A DNA stretch of 10,730 nucleotides from Candidatus Poseidonia sp. (GTDB lineage Archaea; Thermoplasmatota; Poseidoniia; Poseidoniales; Poseidoniaceae): NCBI GenBank assembly GCA_023254365.1, contig JALRLQ010000053.1, forward strand, positions 1-10,730, given 5' to 3'. Each line of letters begins with the position of its first letter. The stretch's first letter is position 1. Under the pieces are notes generated by a model. It worked only from the letters and a program-made list of their open reading frames with translations, was not told the origin of the DNA and did no database searches. Both the position numbers and the translations under genes were made by a program. Of the stretch, positions 5,368 through 10,730 are shown one piece after another.

Positions 5368-6483
5368 ATGAATGTCTCTTGGCGCACCCTCGGCACGGTG
5401 TTGTTGGAGGACGAAGTCTTGGACAAGGCGTTCTCGCGTGCCAAGAAGGCTGCCGATCGTGTGGATGACGGTGACCGGATTTTCCGGGTTCGAAAACAAA
5501 TGACGCGAATGGTGCAAACGGCTGCCGACATCATCGCCACCGAATTCCTTGAACTCGTCGCTGCGTGGCCTTCGTTGGACCAGTCGCCGCTGTTCGATGT
5601 GGCGATGATCGATGCTTGTGTGGGCTGTGATGAATATCGAAAGAACCTGGCCACGTTGCAGTGGGCCGCAGGTCAAGTGCAGCGTATTGCGGGGCAGAAC
5701 GCGAAGAAGATCATTCGAACCGGCCGTACCGATTTGATGCACGAAGCCCGCCGCGAGGCGTACGGGCGCATTTCCTCAGTCATGCGACAGGTCGGGCCCT
5801 CGCTCGTTTGGTTGAGCGAAGCGAGAGAAACGCTGAAGCGCCTTCCAAAAATTGACCCCGTTTCACCTTGTGTCGTGGTCTGCGGAGCACCAAACGTCGG
5901 GAAATCGGCGTTCATCTCCGCACTGAGTACGGGCAAGATGGAAGTCAACCACTATCCGTTTACCACCAAGCAAATTCACGTCGGGCACTTCACCCACCGT
6001 CGCCTGCAGTACCAAATGGTGGACACGCCAGGATTGCTTGACCGGCCAATGGAACAACGAAACCACATCGAGATGCAGGCCATTGCGGCCTTGGAACACA
6101 TCGGTTCCTTGGTGCTGTTTTTGGTCGACGAGAGTGAATCGTGCGGCACGCCTTACGAGGAACAAATGAACCTGCTTGAAGAGGTTCGCACCCTGTTGCC
6201 GGAGACCGAGTTGATGTTGGTCACCTCAAAAGCCGATTTGCTTCAACCACGGCCTGCTATGTGGGACGAAGTGCATCAGGCAGAAGAGGCGTGGAGAGCG
6301 AGCGGCTCGGAAGGCGAACCTGACCTGCCGTTGCTCAAAGACCACGCCGATAGGGTCTGTCTCTCGGCAACCGAGAATGTCGGTCTTGACGCCATGAGGT
6401 TGGACATCGTTCGACGGGTACGGGCTGCACGTCCAAACGATCCGATGGAACTTCCAGAGGGATGGTACCGTCAAGATGCCTGA
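5368..6483 (+). CDS. Nog1/Obg-family GTPase, probable large-subunit assembly factor
   Basis: GTPase of the Obg/Nog1 group; Nog1 acts in 60S ribosome maturation in eukaryotes and the archaeal form is presumed to act on the 50S subunit. At 371 residues it has the short archaeal layout. An all-helical N-terminal region of about 160 residues comes first, then the G domain: G1 GAPNVGKS at 173-180, G2 threonines at 199-200 in YPFTTK, G3 DTPG at 219-222 (DTPGLLDRP), G4 at 287-290 and G5 SAT at 333-335. The G4 motif reads SKAD instead of the usual NKxD. There is no long C-terminal extension as in eukaryotes. The ATG at 5368 has a Shine-Dalgarno GAGG seven bases upstream. It meets argS stop to stop at 6483/6484. 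The class is firm; the exact Nog1 orthology is likely rather than proven. Confidence 0.9.
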   Translation: MNVSWRTLGTVLLEDEVLDKAFSRAKKAADRVDDGDRIFRVRKQMTRMVQTAADIIATEFLELVAAWPSLDQSPLFDVAMIDACVGCDEYRKNLATLQWAAGQVQRIAGQNAKKIIRTGRTDLMHEARREAYGRISSVMRQVGPSLVWLSEARETLKRLPKIDPVSPCVVVCGAPNVGKSAFISALSTGKMEVNHYPFTTKQIHVGHFTHRRLQYQMVDTPGLLDRPMEQRNHIEMQAIAALEHIGSLVLFLVDESESCGTPYEEQMNLLEEVRTLLPETELMLVTSKADLLQPRPAMWDEVHQAEEAWRASGSEGEPDLPLLKDHADRVCLSATENVGLDAMRLDIVRRVRAARPNDPMELPEGWYRQDA

Positions 6484-6486
6484 TCA
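6481..6486. other. Second TGATCA palindrome supplying both stops of a convergent pair
   Basis: The TGA of the GTPase gene (6481-6483) and the minus-strand TGA of argS (6486-6484) abut in TGATCA, the same arrangement as at 4221-4226. The argS C-terminus (GLVPLDTM) has the usual short ending of the family, so the stop is natural and not a truncation. Confidence 0.95.
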
Positions 6487-8244
6487 CATGGTGTCCAAAG
6501 GCACGAGTCCAAGGCCAACCATGCCGTTTCGAAGGGTTTCTCGGGCAAGTTCAGAGATGGCAAAATAAAATGTGTTTACATGGCCATCTTCAATGATGTG
6601 GCAATCTCTATAGAAACTGTTGTAGGCATTTGAGAGGCTGAGCAGGTACTCTGCGTAGAGGTGCGGACGATGTTCAGCCACCACTTTGGAGAGACAATCG
6701 TGGTGAACGGCAAGCGTTCGAAGGAGCGCCACCAAGCCCTCAGGCATGACCGTGCCGGGAACGTGGGGAGGATTGGTGGTCAATGCAGATGCATCAACTT
6801 CGTGCACGTTTCGTTGAATGGAACAGGCACGCGTGTGGCTGTACATGATGAACGGGGCTGAGCCGGACTCAAAACTCAAAGCGTCCTCCCAACGGAAGGT
6901 GAACCCTTTTTCGGGGCTGACGTTGACGATGTTGAAACGAACAGCCGAGGTACCGACCGCTTCGGCAATGTCCTGAACAGCCTCGGCCGTGTAGTCGGGA
7001 CGGAGCGTGGAGACGACCTCAGCCGCCTGGGCTTTGGCCTCTTCGAGCAAATCGTCCATGAACACGACGTTACCACGGCGCGTTGACATCTTTCCTTCGG
7101 GGAGCTTGATGAAGGAGTAAAACATCACTTCCGGCCTGCGCTCTCCCAACTCCTCAAGGGTAAGACCGACCTGCTGTGCCTGCAACTTGTGGTCTTCACC
7201 GAGAACGTTGATCAATTCGTTGCTCTGTTGCCATTTCCAACGATGGTAGGCCACATCCCGAGTGGCATACAGCGACGAACCGTCTCCTCTGCGGTAGAAG
7301 AATTCGGTTTTTCCTTTGAGCCCTCGAGCGCCCAGGTCGAGGTATTGTGCACCGTTGTCGGCAACACCGTTGATGTCCAATGCACCCAATTCCTCCATCA
7401 GTTGAGCAACGTCACCGTTGGTCACGAACAACGACTCCTTGGTGAACCGGTCAAAGGAAATGCCCAGTCGGCCCAGTGTTTCCAACATGCCGTCCAGCAC
7501 GGGTTGGTAAGCAGATTCAAACGCATCCAAAACCTTCTGGTCGCCGTTTTCACTGGCGTGAACCAATGTTCCAATGGCTTGTTCGATGGCAGCGGCGTCC
7601 TCGCTTTCCTTGCGCAACAATTGCGCTGCTTGGTACCAACGAACCCGTTGATGGTCAGCCTTGTGAACCCATTGAGGGTTGGCCGGCTCACGTTCGCTCA
7701 ACAGCGTTTCAACACGGTCGGACGACAATTCTTCAAGCGCCCAAGCGAGAACGGCGACTTGTTTCCCCATGTCGTCAACATAGTATTCAGCGGTCACTTC
7801 GTTGCCCCAGAGCCGGTGAAGTCGGACGAGGGTGTCGCCGAGGATGGCGTTGCGTGCTCGGCCAACATGAAACGGTCCGTTTGGATTGGCAGAGGTGTGT
7901 TCGATGAGCACCGTCCTCGGCTCTCTCCGCGTCCCGTTGTCGAGACCGTTGCTGAGGAGGTGGTGAGCCAACCATGCAGGGTCGGCACGGAGGTTGACAT
8001 ATCCATTGACGGCGAGCGTTTCCCGGATGGCGGGGTGGGATTCCATGGCTTCGCACACCTCTTGTGCGATGTCTGCAGGGGATTTTCCGAGCGCTTTTGC
8101 GAACGGGAAACAAGGCAAGGTGAGGTCGCCCTGATCCAATTCTCTCGCCGGTTGGAGCAAACGTTCAACGAGCCCTGGGTCGACACCAAGTTTGGCCACT
8201 GCCTGCTCCACCAGCGGTTGCACTTGACCTTTGAGAAGCTGCAC
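6484..8244 (-). CDS. argS: Arginyl-tRNA synthetase
   Basis: Class I synthetase that charges tRNA-Arg in the cytoplasm; it needs the tRNA for amino acid activation. The 586 residues are full length. The N-terminal additional domain (about 1-105) recognises the tRNA D-loop in this family. The HIGH signature appears as HVGR at 126-129 in SANPNGPFHVGRARN, the normal ArgRS variant. YYVDDMGKQV at 154-163 is also characteristic. The KMSKS loop is KMSTR at 385-389, followed by RGNVVFMDDL. The C-terminal DALR-type anticodon-binding domain (about 465-586) ends in the usual terminal methionine. The start is GTG at 8244, supported by a strong Shine-Dalgarno GAGGTGATC that begins in the stop codon of prf1, nine bases upstream. 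The two genes are thus probably one translationally coupled operon. Confidence 0.97.
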   Translation of the reverse strand: MQLLKGQVQPLVEQAVAKLGVDPGLVERLLQPARELDQGDLTLPCFPFAKALGKSPADIAQEVCEAMESHPAIRETLAVNGYVNLRADPAWLAHHLLSNGLDNGTRREPRTVLIEHTSANPNGPFHVGRARNAILGDTLVRLHRLWGNEVTAEYYVDDMGKQVAVLAWALEELSSDRVETLLSEREPANPQWVHKADHQRVRWYQAAQLLRKESEDAAAIEQAIGTLVHASENGDQKVLDAFESAYQPVLDGMLETLGRLGISFDRFTKESLFVTNGDVAQLMEELGALDINGVADNGAQYLDLGARGLKGKTEFFYRRGDGSSLYATRDVAYHRWKWQQSNELINVLGEDHKLQAQQVGLTLEELGERRPEVMFYSFIKLPEGKMSTRRGNVVFMDDLLEEAKAQAAEVVSTLRPDYTAEAVQDIAEAVGTSAVRFNIVNVSPEKGFTFRWEDALSFESGSAPFIMYSHTRACSIQRNVHEVDASALTTNPPHVPGTVMPEGLVALLRTLAVHHDCLSKVVAEHRPHLYAEYLLSLSNAYNSFYRDCHIIEDGHVNTFYFAISELARETLRNGMVGLGLVPLDTM

Positions 8245-8246
8245 AC

Positions 8247-8255
8247 GATCACCTC
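8247..8255 (-). promoter_or_regulatory. Shine-Dalgarno site of argS, overlapping the prf1 stop
   Basis: GAGGTGATC on the minus strand is a nine-base match to the complement of the conserved 16S 3' end (GATCACCTC). It begins inside the TGA stop of prf1 (8254-8256) and decides for the GTG at 8244 as the argS start. Confidence 0.8.
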
Positions 8256-9513
8256 ACATCAACGGGTAGCGCAAGATGGCTGCAATGCCTCCAAACCCTT
8301 GCATCAACTGAGCCCCTTCCTCGGTATCAACGGAGATGTAGACCACTTCTGAGTTTCCATCCTCAGCAAGTTGCGTCAAGGTGTCGATGATGGAATGGCT
8401 TTGACGCTCTTTGATGCTGTCACCGGAGGCCTCACAGGTTGGGCAATCGGGCAATTCCTGCTGACGAGTCAAACGAGCCTCCCACGTTCCATCGCTTCCA
8501 TGACCGCATTTCTTGCACTCCATTTCCACAACGTTGCCTCGCAATCCTTCAGAAATCAGAAGCGAATCAACGGCACCTTGGCCCAAAGCGTCTCGAATCA
8601 TCATCTCACCGTAGGTGGCTTTTGGATGGGTTCGAATGAGTTCTTCCAAGAACCGATTCATCACCTGACGTTCGGCATCCAATTCGATTTCTCCCATGAG
8701 TTGTCCCGCATTCTCAACGAGTTCTCGCACACCAGATTCGTTTGAATAGCCGACATCGAAGGTGGTTTTGGCAATCTTCTTTCCAATCTCGTGGTGGAAG
8801 TATTCGTTTTTGACTACGAAATCCTTGGTCGCACCCGGACCTCCCACGATGACGGCTTGAATGTTCTCGAGGTGGGGAAGCCAGTAGGATGAAGCGTGTT
8901 CGGTGGCGCGCTTGAAGAAATTGTGCGCTGCTTCTTCGATCAAACGCTCAAAACGTTGAGCTGATTGACCACCTTGGCGGTGTTTCCCCATGATGTTTGA
9001 CACCAAATGCTCTTGCACATGGATTCGCTTACCGGTGGCGATACCGTAGGCTGCTTCGGCGCGGTCAATCACGAACAGGGCGTAGGATTTCTTGTCGACC
9101 AGCATCTCTTCGAGTTGGGTCAATTCGAACCGAGAGTCACAGCGGTAGCGGAACGAAATCAACGCCTGAGGTGGGTCGTCGACCACGATGTTCACCATGC
9201 GTGACTTGTTGTTGCCGACGATGATGGAGCCAACAAAAATAGCCAGCCCGTTTTCCCCGGGCGTTTTGAAGCGAGAGAGGGTTGAGATGGCCGATTCAAT
9301 GGCCCCTTGCACGTTTTTTCGTGTGCCCTTTGATTTGATGTTGGCCGCCTGCCCGTGCTCGTTTTGGAGCATGGACCTCGCATCCGAAATTTGCCGGTCC
9401 GGTGGAATGATCAGGGTCACCAATTCGGTCCCGAAGCCCTTCATTTCCCTCAAATCTTCAAGCGCCAATTTGAGCCGGAGACGGCGCGCAGACTGTTTCG
9501 CATCGTCTGCCAT
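8254..9513 (-). CDS. prf1: Peptide chain release factor aRF1
   Basis: Recognises all three stop codons and triggers peptide release on the archaeal ribosome. The 419 residues match family length. Domain 1 holds NIKS at 58-61 (QAANIKSKGTR) and the YxCxxxF motif at 123-129 (YRCDSRF), both used for stop-codon decoding. The catalytic GGQ is at 181-183 in GKHRQGGQSAQRFER. Domain 3 contains IVGGPGATKDF and ends with a zinc-binding mini-domain: Cys333, Cys336, Cys357 and Cys360. The start is the ATG at 9513, which begins MADDAKQSARRLRLKLALED as expected; the frame continues open upstream to 9741, but that extension is unlike the family and overlaps pyrH. It is divergent from pyrH and followed by argS after nine bases. 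The identification is firm. Confidence 0.97.
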   Translation of the reverse strand: MADDAKQSARRLRLKLALEDLREMKGFGTELVTLIIPPDRQISDARSMLQNEHGQAANIKSKGTRKNVQGAIESAISTLSRFKTPGENGLAIFVGSIIVGNNKSRMVNIVVDDPPQALISFRYRCDSRFELTQLEEMLVDKKSYALFVIDRAEAAYGIATGKRIHVQEHLVSNIMGKHRQGGQSAQRFERLIEEAAHNFFKRATEHASSYWLPHLENIQAVIVGGPGATKDFVVKNEYFHHEIGKKIAKTTFDVGYSNESGVRELVENAGQLMGEIELDAERQVMNRFLEELIRTHPKATYGEMMIRDALGQGAVDSLLISEGLRGNVVEMECKKCGHGSDGTWEARLTRQQELPDCPTCEASGDSIKERQSHSIIDTLTQLAEDGNSEVVYISVDTEEGAQLMQGFGGIAAILRYPLM

Positions 9514-9636
9514 GGTGTCCCCCGTCCTTTGGGTCAAGGCAGGGCACTTCAAACCTCTCCCTTGTTCGCCCTGAACTGGCCTTTGCGTGTCATTGGCAGG
9601 GATAGGATGAAAACATGGCCGCGGTGCAAGACGACC
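9514..9636. promoter_or_regulatory. Divergent intergenic region between prf1 and pyrH
   Basis: The longest gene-free stretch of the window (123 bases, or 93 if pyrH begins at 9607). It must drive both genes, but I find no convincing TATA box, BRE or palindrome on either strand. Confidence 0.35.
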
Positions 9637-10344
9637 ATGAGCACCGTCCATGTGGTTGCGCTTGGGGGAAGTTTGCTTCGTCCCGAGGAAGCCGATGCAC
9701 GGTCCATGTGGATGGGACGATTCCGTCAACTTGTTGTTCACCTCGAAGGAAACGGACGGCGCATCGCCTTTGTCGTTGGTGGCGGCTTACCCGCCCGAGA
9801 GGGCATCGAACTGGCCAAAGGCAGCGTAAACGACCCTCGTCGCTTGGATGAAATCGGTATTGCAGGTACGCGATTGAACGCAACCGTCCTCCAGCAAGTC
9901 CTGCTTGAGATCGGATGCGATGTCGCGCCATCGGTGCCCCGTACCATCGATGAGGCGAGAGGTCTTCTGGACCATCACCATGTTGTGGTGATGGGCGGGA
10001 CCGTTCCAGGCCATACCACCGACACGGTGGCTGTGCGGTTGGCCGCAGCCGTCCACGCTCGTCACTGCATCATCGCCACCAACGTCTCCCACGTCTACTC
10101 AAAGGACCCACGAACCAACGATGATGCTGTCGCCATTTCCGAGATGACGTTGGATGAACTGGCCGCCATCACCGGTGTAGGTCAACCGTTGGAGCCCGGC
10201 GCATCGGCCGTTGTTGACCCTGTCGCCGTTGGGGTGGCCATGGAAGCAGGTCTTGACCTCGCCGTCCTTGACGGTCGAGATCTTGCTCGCTTGGACGATG
10301 CGCTCGAAGGCAACTTGTTTGAAGGGACCGTCATCAAGGCATGA
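9637..10344 (+). CDS. pyrH: UMP kinase, archaeal type
   Basis: Phosphorylates UMP to UDP in pyrimidine nucleotide synthesis; a member of the amino-acid-kinase fold, acting in the cytoplasm usually as a hexamer. From the ATG at 9637 it has 235 residues, close to the archaeal length. The phosphate-binding loop ALGGS is at 8-12, GGGLPAR at 48-54, a GGTVPGHTTDTVAV segment at 120-133 and the NVSHVYSKDPR nucleotide loop at 149-159. An upstream in-frame ATG at 9607, with GGGATAGG just before it, would add ten residues; I prefer 9637 because the first beta strand then begins a few residues in, as in homologues. The stop TGA forms part of the Shine-Dalgarno of the next gene, nine bases on. Confidence 0.93.
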   Translation: MSTVHVVALGGSLLRPEEADARSMWMGRFRQLVVHLEGNGRRIAFVVGGGLPAREGIELAKGSVNDPRRLDEIGIAGTRLNATVLQQVLLEIGCDVAPSVPRTIDEARGLLDHHHVVVMGGTVPGHTTDTVAVRLAAAVHARHCIIATNVSHVYSKDPRTNDDAVAISEMTLDELAAITGVGQPLEPGASAVVDPVAVGVAMEAGLDLAVLDGRDLARLDDALEGNLFEGTVIKA

Positions 10345-10351
10345 GGTAATC
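10343..10351 (+). promoter_or_regulatory. Shine-Dalgarno site of the small zinc-ribbon gene, overlapping the pyrH stop
   Basis: GAGGTAATC begins inside the pyrH TGA (10342-10344) and precedes the ATG at 10354. It resembles the argS site with one base changed and keeps the same nine-base stop-to-start gap. Confidence 0.7.
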
Positions 10352-10353
10352 GT

Positions 10354-10620
10354 ATGGTGGACGCAAAAAAAGTGAAGGACATGGCGGCAAAAAAAGCAAA
10401 CCAGTTCATGGGGCAGGTGGCAGGAAAAGTACCGCCTCACAAACACTGCCGAATTTGTTACGAGCCCATTCCTGTGAGCGCTGAGCCACGGGTGTGCAAA
10501 GACCAAACGTGCATTGACAAGAATGTTCAGGATGAGAAAAACCAACGGAGCGTGAGGATTTGGATGTTCGTCTTCTTTGGGCTGTTCGCCCTGAGTTTCA
10601 TTCTCCCCATCTTCATCTGA
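10354..10620 (+). CDS. Small zinc-ribbon protein with C-terminal membrane anchor (DUF2116-like)
   Basis: An 88-residue protein of the archaeal DUF2116-like zinc-ribbon type; function unknown. A basic N-terminus (KKVKDMAAKKANQ) leads to a zinc site with Cys32, Cys35, Cys48 and Cys53, within HKHCRICYEPIP and RVCKDQTC. A charged segment follows, then one hydrophobic helix at about 69-88 (IWMFVFFGLFALSFILP) that ends the protein, which suggests a tail anchor with the zinc ribbon in the cytoplasm. The start at ATG 10354 is fixed by the Shine-Dalgarno overlapping the pyrH stop, so it is very likely co-translated with UMP kinase; why is not clear. The family name rests on the HKHC-x2-C-x-x-PIP pattern and is likely but not certain. 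Confidence 0.85.
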   Translation: MVDAKKVKDMAAKKANQFMGQVAGKVPPHKHCRICYEPIPVSAEPRVCKDQTCIDKNVQDEKNQRSVRIWMFVFFGLFALSFILPIFI

Positions 10621-10628
10621 AGTGGGGG

Positions 10629-10730
10629 TCAGTCCAAACCAAACTCGCGAACCAACAACAAGCGAAGGAAGCGTTGGGCGCTTTGGAGCACGAGGCCTGT
10701 GGCCATCAACGAGAGACCCAAGAGTCCAAT
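10629..10730 (-). CDS. C-terminal tail of a probable membrane protein (partial)
   Basis: The last 33 codons and TGA stop (10629-10631) of a minus-strand gene that enters from the right edge. The visible part has a hydrophobic stretch (IGLLGLSLMATGLVL) followed by an arginine-rich, amphipathic end (QRFLRLLLVREFGLD), which looks like a final transmembrane helix and short tail. It converges on the small zinc-ribbon gene with eight bases between the stops. The family cannot be told from this piece, and with so few codons a chance open frame is possible. Confidence 0.5.
   Translation of the reverse strand: MGLLGLSLMATGLVLQSAQRFLRLLLVREFGLD

Noticed and set aside
5257..5742. N-terminal extension of the 146-residue gene up to 5742
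   Set aside because: Most of it is antisense to the Nog1-like GTPase coding region. Only the part from the ATG at 5331 remains a possible alternative start.
7189..8352. A 387-codon open frame on the plus strand opposite argS
   Set aside because: It lies entirely opposite argS and the end of prf1, both firmly identified, and its translation shows no recognisable domain. It is the expected shadow of a GC-biased coding sequence.
9514..9741. 76-codon N-terminal extension of aRF1
   Set aside because: It overlaps the start of pyrH on the other strand and has no family resemblance; the ATG at 9513 begins with the typical aRF1 N-terminus.

Overview
The window is a compact stretch (about 95% coding, moderately GC-rich) of an archaeal chromosome. 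The evidence is the gene set: class I lysyl-tRNA synthetase, single-subunit archaeal release factor aRF1 with NIKS and GGQ motifs, aIF2-beta with its C-terminal zinc ribbon, an archaeal-type UMP kinase, a GfcR-type HTH-phosphoribosyltransferase regulator and a short Nog1-like GTPase. Taken together with the composition and the lack of obvious TATA boxes, I infer a planktonic euryarchaeon of the Marine Group II / Poseidoniia type, but the lineage is not proven by anything visible here.

Layout, left to right. (1) Minus-strand block 3712 to 1: gfcR, lysS, a two-knuckle zinc-ribbon protein, and the N-terminus of a membrane protein running off the left edge. (2) aIF2-beta on the plus strand (3813-4223), divergent from gfcR. 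(3) Minus-strand three-gene operon 5256 to 4224: an unrecognised 146-residue beta-rich protein, a pterin-carbinolamine-dehydratase-like protein and a thioredoxin-like [2Fe-2S] ferredoxin. (4) Nog1/Obg-type GTPase on the plus strand (5368-6483). (5) Minus-strand pair prf1-argS (9513 to 6484). (6) Plus-strand pair pyrH and a small membrane-anchored zinc-ribbon protein (9637-10620). (7) The C-terminal tail of a minus-strand, probably membrane, gene at the right edge (10629-10730). There is no gene-free stretch longer than 123 bases, and I see no tRNA, rRNA, CRISPR array, insertion sequence or attachment site.

Most genes serve translation: charging of lysine and arginine tRNAs, initiation (aIF2-beta), termination (aRF1) and probably large-subunit maturation (Nog1). 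UMP kinase supplies pyrimidine nucleotides. The zinc-ribbon proteins, the ferredoxin operon and the edge membrane proteins are accessory and mostly uncharacterised.

The most striking signals are architectural. Both convergent gene pairs that are complete in the window end in the same 6-base palindrome TGATCA, which supplies both stop codons with zero bases between genes. Three of the same-strand junctions share one design: the TGA stop is the first part of a TGAGGT Shine-Dalgarno sequence, with exactly 9 bases between stop and next start. I found no clear new defence or mobile system; the best candidate for undescribed biology is the three-gene 146-aa protein / PCD-like / ferredoxin operon.
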